NCBI RefSeq assembly: GCF_000826145.2
Contig: NZ_LN651337.1
Span: forward strand, 1,313,945 to 1,377,944
Length of the DNA stretch: 64,000 bases
Reading direction: 5' to 3'
DNA from: Sporosarcina koreensis
GTDB taxonomy: Bacteria; Bacillota; Bacilli; Bacillales_A; Planococcaceae
Shown here: in pieces, positions 33,398 through 42,593 of the stretch
Layout of the letters: the number at the start of each line of letters is the position of its first letter
Position numbering within the stretch: the first letter of the stretch is position 1
Position numbers and translations under genes: made by a program
Notes under the pieces: model-generated
What the model was told of the DNA's origin: nothing
Database searches by the model: none
Seen by the model: only the letters and a program-made list of their open reading frames with translations

Positions 33398-34819
33398 ATG
33401 TATTGTCAGCATTGCGGCACTCGGAACGAACGGGAAGCGGTGTACTGTTCCAGCTGCGGAAAACCGCTGAAAGCCAGAAAGACCCCGGGCTGGGTGATAC
33501 CTGTCGTGCTCAGCTGCCTGCTCATCTTAACAGGATCCGCAGCAGGCATCGGCTATTACACAGACTGGGATTTCGGAAGTCTGCTGAATCAGGGTAAACA
33601 ACAGACTCCCGCACTCGAACAGCAGGCTGAAGCCGGCAGCCAGTCCCCTCTCAAACCTGTCAGTTCGGGGCCTGCTGCGCCAATAAAATCTGTACCGCCT
33701 GACAAGGAAAAAACAGAAGTGATCAAAGAGTCGCTGCCGCGTGTGTTCACGATATTTACACGGGACGGACTCGGCTCCGGTTTCCTGTATAAAAAGGGCG
33801 GTCTCATTGTCACGAACGCACACGTTGTTGCCGGCTTCACGGATGTCGTCGTCCGCAACTCGGATGGAAAAGACGCCGCTGGCAAAGTGATCGGGATTTC
33901 CGATAAATATGATGTGGCACTGATACGTTCGGATGCGTATTCCAAACTGGCACCGCTTGTGAGTGAAACGAAGGAAACACCGATCGGTACCGAAGTCATT
34001 GCACTCGGCAGTCCGCAAGGGTTTGAGAATTCGGCATCCGTCGGCTATCTGACCGGTCTGAACCGGGATATGGAGCTCGGATTCGTCTACGAGAAAATCT
34101 ATCAGATCGATGCACAGATCGACCAGGGCAGCAGCGGCGGACCCCTTCTGGATGCCAAGACTGGAAAAGTCATCGGTATCAACTCCCTGCTGTACAAGGA
34201 GAATAACCTGTTCGGATTCTCGATACCGATGTACAGTGTACTCGATCTGGTGAACCGGTGGGCGGCGGCTCCGATGAGTGAATCCGCTGTCGCCTCCTTA
34301 TTCGGCATCTATGACAGCTACACGGCCAGTTCCAACTTTGACAGTGATATCGCGTATGACGACGAGTACACCGATTTTTACGATGACTCCGACAGCTACT
34401 ATGGTGACGACTATGACGAGTACAGCGATACGTACGAAGACGAATCAGCAGCCGGAGTTTTCGCGGATGACGGCCTGTATGATTTCATGTCCAGCTTCAG
34501 AATGGATTATGAAGAAGCGCTCGTCTATAAAGAAGGATTTTCACCGATCTCCCACTACTTCCTTCCGGGGACCGCCAGCACTGCGGCCTTCGCAAGTTTT
34601 GTCGATGAAGTCGCTGCCGATGACCGGATCTATGAGTTTTACGAGAGTGAGATCACGGAGATTGAGATTCAAGATGACCGGTCCTTCGTGACGATGTATC
34701 TGTCTTATTCGGTAGCGGACAGCAGAGGGGAACAGAACTTTTTCGAGAAACGGAAACAATATACTATCTTGGCCGATGAGTACGGCGGATACAAAATCAG
34801 TAACGCAGCTGATCTCTGA
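33398..34819 (+). CDS. Zinc-ribbon, membrane-anchored HtrA/trypsin-like serine protease with TcaA-like C-terminus
   Basis: A 473-aa protein. Residues 1-26 are a zinc ribbon (CQHCG...CSSCG), followed by one membrane helix (~30-55), so the rest is extracytoplasmic. After a Pro/Ser linker, a protease domain (~105-290) shows His in TNAHVV, Asp in KYDVALI and Ser in QGSSGGPL. No PDZ domain follows. Instead there is an Asp/Tyr/Ser-rich acidic stretch (~312-350) and a terminal ~120-residue domain that resembles the NTF2-like domain of TcaA-type proteins. ATG 33398 follows AAAGGAGG by about ten bases. The protease may process or monitor exported proteins. Confidence 0.85.
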   Translation: MYCQHCGTRNEREAVYCSSCGKPLKARKTPGWVIPVVLSCLLILTGSAAGIGYYTDWDFGSLLNQGKQQTPALEQQAEAGSQSPLKPVSSGPAAPIKSVPPDKEKTEVIKESLPRVFTIFTRDGLGSGFLYKKGGLIVTNAHVVAGFTDVVVRNSDGKDAAGKVIGISDKYDVALIRSDAYSKLAPLVSETKETPIGTEVIALGSPQGFENSASVGYLTGLNRDMELGFVYEKIYQIDAQIDQGSSGGPLLDAKTGKVIGINSLLYKENNLFGFSIPMYSVLDLVNRWAAAPMSESAVASLFGIYDSYTASSNFDSDIAYDDEYTDFYDDSDSYYGDDYDEYSDTYEDESAAGVFADDGLYDFMSSFRMDYEEALVYKEGFSPISHYFLPGTASTAAFASFVDEVAADDRIYEFYESEITEIEIQDDRSFVTMYLSYSVADSRGEQNFFEKRKQYTILADEYGGYKISNAADL

Positions 34820-34825
34820 CCACAT

Positions 34826-34861
34826 GAAAAAGAGCAATGGCCGCAGCCATTGCTCTTTTTC
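34826..34861. terminator. Bidirectional terminator
   Basis: Perfect 16-base stem GAAAAAGAGCAATGGC/GCCATTGCTCTTTTTC with a CGCA loop, shared by the protease and the convergent sortase gene. Confidence 0.95.
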
Positions 34862-34864
34862 ATC

Positions 34865-35503
34865 TCACTCTCCAGCCTCTTCATCCACGCGTTCCGCCAT
34901 AACGACGAGCCTGTGCTTATCGCTGTTTTTCGGATAGCAGGTGACGAGCGACAGTTTCGCCTTTCCCTGCTCAGGACCGATCACCTGGACATCTTCCGGA
35001 TCGACAATCCGCATGTCGTACACTTCATACGTCTGCTCCTCGTCCACAGTTTCAAGGCTGAAACGGCTTCCATTTGTCAGTTCATCAAGCCGGTTGAAGA
35101 ACTGGCCGAATACGTGCGACTGGTGGCCGGCGATGGCATAGCTGCCGCCTGTCTCCCCCGGCATATCCATTCGCGGGATCGCACCGAATCCACGGTCCAG
35201 TATCTCGGGAGTCGCTCCATATGCGACCGGTGCGTGAATGTCGATTTGAGGGATGTCGAGGACTCCTTCTATATCGCCGATTTTCTTTTCCGCCGCTTGT
35301 TTCCCTGTTTGCTGGCCCCCAGCTGCCGCCGCTTCCTTTGTCGCTTGTCCAGACTCTTCTGCAGCCGCTTTCAGATTAGCGAATGCATCCAGCTGTTCGT
35401 GTTTGACGCCTTTTGTTTCCCTGATCCCGGTGAACTGCCAGATCAGCAGACCGATCCCGGCGAGCACAAGAATGTTTCCCGTCCAGCGGGCAGCATGTTT
35501 CAT
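34865..35503 (-). CDS. Sortase, class D-like
   Basis: A 212-aa transpeptidase anchored by one N-terminal helix (residues ~8-25). After an Ala/Lys/Glu-rich stalk, the beta-barrel domain carries the catalytic His in YAIAGHQSH, Cys in LSLVTCYP and Arg in KHRLVVMAER. It cleaves between Thr and Gly of LPXTG signals and joins the protein to the wall. Start ATG 35503 is eight bases after AAGGAGG. It lies 16 bases after the stop of an LPXTG protein gene, its likely dedicated substrate; class D rather than A is a judgement from length and motif spacing. Confidence 0.88.
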   Translation of the reverse strand: MKHAARWTGNILVLAGIGLLIWQFTGIRETKGVKHEQLDAFANLKAAAEESGQATKEAAAAGGQQTGKQAAEKKIGDIEGVLDIPQIDIHAPVAYGATPEILDRGFGAIPRMDMPGETGGSYAIAGHQSHVFGQFFNRLDELTNGSRFSLETVDEEQTYEVYDMRIVDPEDVQVIGPEQGKAKLSLVTCYPKNSDKHRLVVMAERVDEEAGE

Positions 35504-35519
35504 TCCCATCCCCTCCTTG

Positions 35520-36767
35520 TCATCGGACCGGCTTTCTCCATCCGGCCAAAAATCTTATCAGAACGCCCCCCGCAATGAGCAGAATGCCGCCAAGCAGGAG
35601 ATCGGATCGGCCTACAGGGCTCCCGGTCTTCGGCAGTCGGCTGGGCAGGCTGCTGTTGCCTGTGCCCTTCGACTGCGAATTGTTGTAGCCGGCATCGGAA
35701 TCATTAGAAGGACGATTGATGCCGGTATCGGGTCTACTCCCGCCGAAGGAATTGCCGCTGTTGTTTCCTGCAGCAGGCCGCGGACCGGTCCGATCCGCTG
35801 AATTGCCGTCCGGGACGAAAACCCGGTCTCCCATCTCTGAACCGCCGTTCCCTGTATAGCTTCCTGACGGATAGACCGTCTCGATCTCGATATCCGTATC
35901 GATGACCGGGCTGCTGTCTGCGCTTGCCGTGGAGACGGCGGCTTGCTCGGGCTCCCCGCCCGGATCAGCCTCGTCCTCCTCCACCGCCGCTTTTGTTTCG
36001 GGCGCTGCTTCTGTTCCAGCCATCTCTTCTTCAGTTTCAGGTGTTTCTTCTACGATTCCACGTATATCTTCGGGAAGCTCTGAAGTTCCTTCCGCTTCAG
36101 CCGGCCTCGCGTCTTCCGATCCTGCAGCCTGTCCCCCGTCCTGTTCTGTCAAGTCCTGTTCTTTCTGCTCCTCCACCGGCTTCTCGGTCTGTCCCGCGGA
36201 TCCAGTCATTGCAGGTCCGGAGCCATCTTCGTCTTTTACAGGCTGACCCGCCGGCGCTGTGTCGGATGGATCCGCAGCGGCGGAGTCGCCACAAGCCATG
36301 ACAGTTGCGTTGTCAAGTGAATCGGGAGAGTAAATCTCCTGCGGGGCAGAAGATGCCGTGCTGTATGTCTCCTCACCAGCTGGCTGTTCTTTCACATCCG
36401 CCGCTAACTGCCCGTCCTGAACCCCTTCAGAGGAGTCCGCGTCAGTCTCCGTTCCCTCTCCGGTTGCCACATCGGTATCCAACTCGTTGTGAGGTATCTC
36501 CTGTAGGCAGTCACTTTCTGAAACCGGCTCGTCCGCTTCTGAACAATCAGCGGATTCCGCCTCCTCTCCGCCTTTCACTGCCGTGGACTCTTCTGGATTG
36601 GGCTGCTTTTGTACGGAGACCTTTCCGTACTCGCCGATCTCATAGCATTCAGTATCCGTTGGAACCGCCGTGCCGATTCCCCTGTCATCCGGTTGTGCAG
36701 CCAATGCGGGTGACGCGGCAGACAGCATCAAAATTCCCACACCAAGCAGACCATTCAGCCGTTTCAC
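35520..36767 (-). CDS. Acidic LPXTG cell-wall-anchored protein
   Basis: A 415-aa protein with a signal peptide ending in ALAAQ (residue ~24). The body is low-complexity, very rich in Glu, Ala, Asp, Ser and Thr, with little predicted fold. A Gly/Asn/Ser-rich stretch precedes SRLPKTGSP, a membrane helix and GWRKPVR. The GTG start 36767 has GGGGG at nine bases. It is first of a two-gene operon with the sortase. The charged stalk-like sequence suggests a wall-spanning or surface-charge role; no enzymatic domain is seen. Confidence 0.82.
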   Translation of the reverse strand: MKRLNGLLGVGILMLSAASPALAAQPDDRGIGTAVPTDTECYEIGEYGKVSVQKQPNPEESTAVKGGEEAESADCSEADEPVSESDCLQEIPHNELDTDVATGEGTETDADSSEGVQDGQLAADVKEQPAGEETYSTASSAPQEIYSPDSLDNATVMACGDSAAADPSDTAPAGQPVKDEDGSGPAMTGSAGQTEKPVEEQKEQDLTEQDGGQAAGSEDARPAEAEGTSELPEDIRGIVEETPETEEEMAGTEAAPETKAAVEEDEADPGGEPEQAAVSTASADSSPVIDTDIEIETVYPSGSYTGNGGSEMGDRVFVPDGNSADRTGPRPAAGNNSGNSFGGSRPDTGINRPSNDSDAGYNNSQSKGTGNSSLPSRLPKTGSPVGRSDLLLGGILLIAGGVLIRFLAGWRKPVR

Positions 36768-36842
36768 TCATTACCGCCCCCTCTGTACTGTATGTACCTC
36801 TAAAATCTCTTTCCCTATTAAGCTGGGACATAATCTCAGCTC

Positions 36843-36890
36843 CAATAAGAAACCCCCTCTTCTGTCCAGTATGCACCGGTTGGGAGGGGG
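36843..36890 (-). terminator. Probable terminator of the diguanylate cyclase gene
   Basis: CCCCCTC (36853-36859) pairs with GAGGGGG (36884-36890) around a 24-base loop; the minus strand continues TTTCTTATTG. Confidence 0.55.
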
Positions 36891-36894
36891 ATGT

Positions 36895-38301
36895 TCAAGA
36901 TGTACAGATGACACGGCTTTTGCCGCTGCGCTTCGCTTCATAAAGTGCGATATCCGCTTTGTGATACAACTTGGCGAAGTCGGAAATGCTGCCTCGGCGG
37001 TTCTCTGCGACTCCTGCACTGATGGACAGCATCACGTTTTCCCCATTACATGGGAGAAGGGCTGATCTGACGGCTTCCAGCATGTCATGGGCTCTCCGGC
37101 AGCCATCTTGAAGGGTGATATCACGCAGCACTGCGACGAACTCATCTCCTCCGATACGCGCAGTGGTATCACCTTTCCTCATGAGCGAGCTGCAGAGATC
37201 CGCCACTTTACGGATGGCTTGATCGCCGAACGGGTGGCCGAACCGATCGTTCAGGACTTTCAGATTGTCGATGTCAAAAGCGATGCATACGATGTTTTCT
37301 GCACTGCCTGCTGATTCGGCAAGCCAACCACCCGCCAGATCCTCGACCGACCGCCTGTTTGCGATGCCAGTCAGGAAATCGGTGTTGACCTGTTTTTCCA
37401 GTTCCCGCAGTTTCACTTTCATATCCAGCTGGAGGACAGCGTTAATGACTTCCTTCTCGTGGAGCTCTTCCAGCAGCCGGATATATCTCCGCTGCACTGA
37501 AAAACCATGCTTGAAATCACCAAAGTGCTCAGCGAGTGAAACCTGCCGTTCCAAGATTTCTTTGAGCTGCTTGTGGTCCGAAGAAGCCTCTGCCATGCGG
37601 GAGGCTTCTTCCAAGCTGGCCATCGCGTTACGCGGATGGCGCTGCCTGAGCTGGATCTCAGCCTTCAGCCGGATGCTTTTCACCCGTTCCGCCGGATAGG
37701 TATCCAGCAGCGGGTCGCGCTGGACAATTTCCAGCAGCACGGCGGACGACTCCATATCTTCCAACCCATAGTATGCATGCGCAGATGCCAGGGCGGCTTT
37801 CAGCAGCAGGTACGGACAGTATGGTTCCAGATCAGCGGCAACACTCGCACCGCGTCTGCCCGCCTTCAGCGCTCTGTCATACTCACCGAGCCGGCACAGG
37901 ACATTGCACAGTTCACTGCTATTCTCACTGATGAGCCTGCTGTTGCCCAGCTGCTCGGCTAAGTCGATACTCATCTCCAATACTTGTTTCGCACGCTCAT
38001 AATCTCCGGTATATACATAGAGCAGACAGAAAATATGATTGGAGTGCATATAGTCTTCCTTGGTCCCCCAGGTTTCACACAGATTTGCATGCCGGCCGAT
38101 GTACTGGAATGCCTCCTTGATAGCCCCCAGTCTGTAGAAGCCGAGGGCGTAATTCGCGTAGGCTTCCATCCGGAGATGATGGTCGCCCATATCTGTCGCC
38201 GCCTGCAGCAGCTGATAGCAGCATTCGATCATTTCTTCAAACTTGCCCTGGTGCTGAAGCGACTCGATGGTCCGCTGAAGTCTCTGTATTGTCTCGCGCA
38301 T
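36895..38301 (-). CDS. TPR-GGDEF diguanylate cyclase
   Basis: A 468-aa cytoplasmic protein. Residues ~1-290 form helical TPR-like repeats; a short coiled coil then leads into the GGDEF domain (~310-465). The active-site motif is intact (ARIGGDEFVAVL), and RKGD lies exactly five residues upstream, the position of the RxxD inhibitory c-di-GMP site. It should therefore make c-di-GMP from two GTP with product feedback. ATG 38301 follows AGGAG by eight bases. It lies downstream of AlgJ-like and MBOAT genes on the same strand, suggesting a link to exopolysaccharide control. Confidence 0.88.
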   Translation of the reverse strand: MRETIQRLQRTIESLQHQGKFEEMIECCYQLLQAATDMGDHHLRMEAYANYALGFYRLGAIKEAFQYIGRHANLCETWGTKEDYMHSNHIFCLLYVYTGDYERAKQVLEMSIDLAEQLGNSRLISENSSELCNVLCRLGEYDRALKAGRRGASVAADLEPYCPYLLLKAALASAHAYYGLEDMESSAVLLEIVQRDPLLDTYPAERVKSIRLKAEIQLRQRHPRNAMASLEEASRMAEASSDHKQLKEILERQVSLAEHFGDFKHGFSVQRRYIRLLEELHEKEVINAVLQLDMKVKLRELEKQVNTDFLTGIANRRSVEDLAGGWLAESAGSAENIVCIAFDIDNLKVLNDRFGHPFGDQAIRKVADLCSSLMRKGDTTARIGGDEFVAVLRDITLQDGCRRAHDMLEAVRSALLPCNGENVMLSISAGVAENRRGSISDFAKLYHKADIALYEAKRSGKSRVICTS

Positions 38302-38412
38302 CCCCAGCTCTCCTATACGTTTCGATTTGTCTTTGATAGAGTACCCAAAGTAGCAGACAACGAAACTATATTAGAGACGATAGACCCACTTCAGATAAAT
38401 CTGAATACAGGC

Positions 38413-39495
38413 TCAATCAGTGACTTTGGAATTATCCGTTCCAATCATCGCTTCCCACAACAGTTCATGCACTTGCTGGAGGTGGGATTCGACGTTCTCT
38501 TTCGTGACATAGACACCGAAATCAGCCGGGACTTCCGTTGTCTCCGGGTGCTGGATGCGTTTTGCGATGAGTGTGCCGGTCTCCGGATAGAAATGATGGC
38601 CGTCATGGTAGTTCATGATGTCATTCGTGACCGTGTTCGGATACATGAAGTTCCAGACCCCGCCGTATACCTCCACAAGATCCCTGATCCATCGTTCGTA
38701 ATCCTCGTACAGGCCTGTACTGACCAGCGAGGAAAACAGCGCTGTGGAAATCGGTGTCGTATAGACCCTCAGCTCACCTGGCTGGGCGGCATCTTTTATT
38801 TTCTGCAGGATCATCGGATAATCTTTGTAATATGTGTAATTGCTGCCGTAGAACTCCTCTTCGAAACGCTCGATCTTGAGGCTCGTGCTTTCCTCGACCT
38901 CCTCTTTCGTCAGCTGCTTCGCAAATGCCTCACCTTTCCGGTTATACATACGCTCTTCGTCGACATTGCCGGAAGCCGAATGGATGAAATTCTGGATCGA
39001 TACATCGAGAGCATCCAGGGACAGCAGATTTTTCGTGCGATAGAACGGCTGGTCGATCTTCTTCTCGTAATTGGCAAGGGAACGCGGCGCCCCTGCCTCC
39101 TTTTCACTCGACTTGAAGAAGTCCATACCGACCAGATAACGGTCCAGGCCGGGCAGCTGTGACTGGCTGTACAGCATGATGCTGTGCACTTCCCGGATCG
39201 ACATGTTGGCGACTGAGAAATTGAACACATCCCAGTCCTCGAATGCGGATGGATGGATGTACGTCGACCGGCTGCTGCCGACAAGCAGGGTGTCATAATC
39301 GTGCCGGCCGTAATGGAGCATGGCGATTTTCTGCTCCCGCTCATTCGTCACTTTCTGGATGCTGTTGTATGCATTCGCATGGCCATAATGCCAGAGCGGA
39401 TCGATCCAGTAATTGAATCCCGCAGTGGCCGCTGCGAGAACGAGGAACACAGCGATCACCGTATGGGAAAAACGTTTATCGGACAGAGGAAACAC
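38413..39495 (-). CDS. AlgJ/DltD-like SGNH-family partner of the MBOAT O-acyltransferase
   Basis: A 360-aa protein with one N-terminal membrane helix (~12-30) and an extracytoplasmic domain. LLVGSSRSTYIHP carries the probable nucleophilic Ser, and MNYHDGHHFYP the Asp/His pair, as in SGNH-like acetyltransferases acting beside AlgI-type proteins. The GTG start 39495 follows AGGAAAGTAG. It is 33 bases behind the MBOAT gene. Together they probably O-acetylate an extracellular polysaccharide; the polymer is not encoded here. Confidence 0.75.
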   Translation of the reverse strand: MFPLSDKRFSHTVIAVFLVLAAATAGFNYWIDPLWHYGHANAYNSIQKVTNEREQKIAMLHYGRHDYDTLLVGSSRSTYIHPSAFEDWDVFNFSVANMSIREVHSIMLYSQSQLPGLDRYLVGMDFFKSSEKEAGAPRSLANYEKKIDQPFYRTKNLLSLDALDVSIQNFIHSASGNVDEERMYNRKGEAFAKQLTKEEVEESTSLKIERFEEEFYGSNYTYYKDYPMILQKIKDAAQPGELRVYTTPISTALFSSLVSTGLYEDYERWIRDLVEVYGGVWNFMYPNTVTNDIMNYHDGHHFYPETGTLIAKRIQHPETTEVPADFGVYVTKENVESHLQQVHELLWEAMIGTDNSKVTD

Positions 39496-39528
39496 CTACT
39501 TTCCTGTAGTAAATTGGCTCCGGGACAT

Positions 39529-40929
39529 TCAAAAATTGAAATAGAGGAACTCACTGACACGCTGCAGCTGCATCGCGCTGTAATAGAGCAGCAGGATGAC
39601 GAATGCCATCATCAGCGGCGTCCGCTTCTCGGTCTGCATGATCTGCACCGAATTTTTCGCAAACAGCGCAATGCCGAGCCCGATCAGCAGATAGAAGCCA
39701 AGCCACAGCAGGCTTTCATTGAATACGGAGTAGACACCGGTCAGATGGAGCCCTGCAAATCCGAACATCGCCTTGAACACCTGCAGGGCGACCGTCATAT
39801 CAGGTGCACGGAAGATGACGAACGCCAGATGGACGAACAGGAACGTAATCCCCCATGCCCAGATTTTCGGCAGCTGACGGTCGGACCGTTTCCAGACTCG
39901 TGCAATGATACTGGCGACGCCATGCAGAATACCCCAGATGACGAACGTCCAGCCGGCGCCGTGCCAGAAACCGCTGATCAGGAAGATGATGAAGATATTG
40001 ACGTACGTCCGCGGAACGCCTTTCCGGCTCCCGCCGAGCGGTATGTAGATATACTTCGTCAGGAATCCCGACAGCGTAATGTGCCAGCGCCGCCAGAAGT
40101 CCTGGATATCGAGCGCTTTGTACGGTGAGTTGAAGTTGATCGGCAGCCGGATGTTGAAGAACAGCGCCAGGCCGATCGCCATATCCGAATAGCCGCTGAA
40201 ATCGAAGTACAGCTGGAGCGTATAGGACAGTGACGTCACCCATCCGCTGATCATCGACAGCGTGTCCGGTGAGCCGAATCCGCTGTTCGCATACGCAGCG
40301 AACGTATCCGCAATCGCCACTTTCTTGAACAGGCCGATTGAAAAGATGACCAGGCCCTTCGCGATATTTTCATAGTTGACGCGATACGTTTTCCGGTCGC
40401 TGAATTGCGGCATCATATCGCCGTGATGCACGATCGGTCCCGCGATGAGCTGCGGGAAGAACGATACGAACAGGCCGTAGTTCAGGAAATTGTACTCGTT
40501 CGTCTCCAATCGGTACGAATCAACCAGGTAGGCGATCTGCTGGAACGTGTAGAAACTGATCGCCAGCGGGAGGATCACCTGGATTAGCCCGATTTCCGTA
40601 CCGAACACCAGGTTGATGTTTTCCGCGAAGAAGTCCCTGTATTTGAAATAGCCAAGAAGCGCCACATTGAACAGGATGCCGATTGTGAGGATCACCTTCC
40701 GCGTCGGCAGCCATCTGTTCTTTCCGAGGAACACACCGATGATGTAGTTGACGATCATCGAGCTGACGATCAGCGGCAGATAGGCTGGGTTCCAATAGGC
40801 ATAGAAGAACAGGGACGCCAGCAGCAGCCAGACTTTGGCGAACGGCGGCGCCACCCTGCCGACAAGGAAGAAGACGGCCCAGACGACGGGCAGGAAGAGG
40901 AAGATGAATTCAAACGAATTAAAGATCAT
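39529..40929 (-). CDS. MBOAT O-acyltransferase, AlgI/DltB-like
   Basis: A 466-aa polytopic membrane protein with 10-12 helices. The motif LYFDFSGYSDMAIGLALFF, then DFWRRWHITLSGF and the catalytic His in FLISGFWHGAGW are hallmarks of AlgI-like MBOAT enzymes. ATG 40929 has GCGGGGTAC ahead of it, a moderate site; a frame to 41049 is open but lacks one. It passes an acyl group across the membrane to its SGNH partner encoded just downstream. DltB is less likely because no dlt genes are nearby. Confidence 0.88.
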   Translation of the reverse strand: MIFNSFEFIFLFLPVVWAVFFLVGRVAPPFAKVWLLLASLFFYAYWNPAYLPLIVSSMIVNYIIGVFLGKNRWLPTRKVILTIGILFNVALLGYFKYRDFFAENINLVFGTEIGLIQVILPLAISFYTFQQIAYLVDSYRLETNEYNFLNYGLFVSFFPQLIAGPIVHHGDMMPQFSDRKTYRVNYENIAKGLVIFSIGLFKKVAIADTFAAYANSGFGSPDTLSMISGWVTSLSYTLQLYFDFSGYSDMAIGLALFFNIRLPINFNSPYKALDIQDFWRRWHITLSGFLTKYIYIPLGGSRKGVPRTYVNIFIIFLISGFWHGAGWTFVIWGILHGVASIIARVWKRSDRQLPKIWAWGITFLFVHLAFVIFRAPDMTVALQVFKAMFGFAGLHLTGVYSVFNESLLWLGFYLLIGLGIALFAKNSVQIMQTEKRTPLMMAFVILLLYYSAMQLQRVSEFLYFNF

Positions 40930-41153
40930 AATGTACCCCGCATACGTAATAGTTGGCAGTTGAATGCTGTAATTTGTCTTGCAGCCGCGCCGCAGACGGG
41001 CTCTTATCCCTATACAGACGATCCAACAATCTGACAAGAAGTATACCATAGGAGCGCATTCGTCAGGTATCGGTTCCCGGGTTTTTCCTGTCTGTACTAT
41101 CTCAAGAATTTTTTCCGGCCTATTTTCTAATTACATCCAAAACAATGAAACTA

Positions 41154-41183
41154 TTGTGGTACACTGAATGATAGTCGTATTAT
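41154..41183 (+). promoter_or_regulatory. Candidate promoter of the polysaccharide deacetylase
   Basis: TTGTGG (41154-41159), 18 bases, TATTAT (41178-41183), 40 bases before the start. TACACT at 41160 offers an overlapping alternative. The remainder of 40930-41222 contains no gene. Confidence 0.35.
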
Positions 41184-41222
41184 GAAATATTTAGCAGAAA
41201 TATAGGAAAAGGAATGTTGCAT

Positions 41223-42446
41223 GTGTCTAAGAAGAAATACCGGACGCTCCTTGCAGCCGGTCTGTTCACCGCACTTTGTTCCCTCGCTGCCTCACCTGGA
41301 GCGGCTGCCGCTTCATCGGAAGTCACACTATCGAAAGCCTCGGGTGCCTACACTATAGAAGGAGAGGCGCTGACAGGCACAGCGACCTTCATGGCGGGCG
41401 TCCCGTATGAGCTGGCCGGACAGGACGACCGGTATACATATCTCGTCTTCGGCAATGACAAGCTCGCTGTGCCGTCATCGGTCATCGCATCGACGGCTGT
41501 AAAAAAAGGCGCTTCCCTGCCGAAGGGCCGTAAAACAATGATCACCCAGAAGCGGGTGTCCGTAGCGAGCGCCCTGAAAGGCGGTTTCCGGCTCGGCTAT
41601 GTCAATCCGGGACAGCGGCTGCCGGTGATCGGAGAGACAAAAACCCATATCGCCGTGAACTTCGGCGGCAGCAAAGGATTCATCCCGAAAAGCACGGTCA
41701 AAGCGGATCCGGGAATACCGGTCCTCATGTACCATCATATAGTCGAGAAGCGTGCCGCCACGCCATTTGCCCACAACAATATGGTGATCGACTATGCCCC
41801 GTTCCTGCAGCAGATGAACTATTTGAAGCAGAACGGCTGGAAAACCATTGCACCGGAAGACTTGGACAACTGGCTCATGCTACGGAAGAACCTGACGGAC
41901 AAAACCGTTCTGCTGACGTTCGATGACGGACTGCTGTCGCTTCAGAAATACGCATATCCTGTCCTGTCGGAGAATGGGTTCCAGGCGACTTCGTTCCTCA
42001 TCACGTCGCGCATCAAGCAGCAGGCGCAGCCGTGGGATGATCAGGCATTCCAGTACTTCGGTCTGAAGGAAATCCGGGAAACAGCGGATGTGTTTTCATT
42101 TCAGCATCATACGCATGGCATGCACCTCCGGAGACCCGGCACACGGGAGCCATACCTGACGTCTTCAAGTGCTGCGGATATCAAAGCCGACATCGAACTC
42201 GGCCGGTTCCAAGTCTCGAAGGCCTGGAATATGCAGGATCCGAACATCCGGTACCTTGCTTATCCATTCGGCCAGTTCAACACCGAGAGCAAACAGGCGA
42301 TCGCAGCTTCCGGCATCCGGATGGCCTTCACAACGAATCCGGGGAATGTGAAGCTCGGCGACAACCGGTACGAGCTGAAACGCCAGGGCATCTCCCCTGT
42401 CCACTCACTGAAAGACTTCGAAAAGAAACTGTACGGCGCTTACTGA
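41223..42446 (+). CDS. Secreted polysaccharide deacetylase (carbohydrate esterase 4)
   Basis: A 407-aa exported enzyme with a signal peptide (to about residue 30, AAAA). A ~120-residue N-terminal region resembles beta-rich SH3/copper-amine-oxidase-like wall-binding modules. The NodB-type domain begins VLMYHHIV and shows the metal-binding LTFDDG motif and FQHHTHGMH with the H-x3-H pair. It resembles IcaB/PgaB-like deacetylases more than peptidoglycan PgdA. I chose GTG 41223, nine bases after AAAGGA; ATG 41214 falls inside the ribosome site. Neighbouring O-acetylation and c-di-GMP genes suggest a shared exopolysaccharide. Confidence 0.85.
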   Translation: MSKKKYRTLLAAGLFTALCSLAASPGAAAASSEVTLSKASGAYTIEGEALTGTATFMAGVPYELAGQDDRYTYLVFGNDKLAVPSSVIASTAVKKGASLPKGRKTMITQKRVSVASALKGGFRLGYVNPGQRLPVIGETKTHIAVNFGGSKGFIPKSTVKADPGIPVLMYHHIVEKRAATPFAHNNMVIDYAPFLQQMNYLKQNGWKTIAPEDLDNWLMLRKNLTDKTVLLTFDDGLLSLQKYAYPVLSENGFQATSFLITSRIKQQAQPWDDQAFQYFGLKEIRETADVFSFQHHTHGMHLRRPGTREPYLTSSSAADIKADIELGRFQVSKAWNMQDPNIRYLAYPFGQFNTESKQAIAASGIRMAFTTNPGNVKLGDNRYELKRQGISPVHSLKDFEKKLYGAY

Positions 42447-42527
42447 CAGCGTTGACGGCAGCAGGAATCCATTCCCTGCTGCCGTTTCGTATGTCTGATC
42501 CGAATATCAGGTGAACGGGGCTTCCAG

Positions 42528-42553
42528 GTTTCCCGCAGTCCCGCCGAGGGTAT
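42528..42553 (+). promoter_or_regulatory. SigB-type promoter of the second YflT-domain gene
   Basis: GTTTCC (42528-42533), 14-base spacer, GGGTAT (42548-42553), 40 bases before the start codon: a near-consensus general stress promoter. Confidence 0.8.
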
Positions 42554-42593
42554 TCTGTCAGTACACAAGTAATCTGACAGGAGGCATCACATA

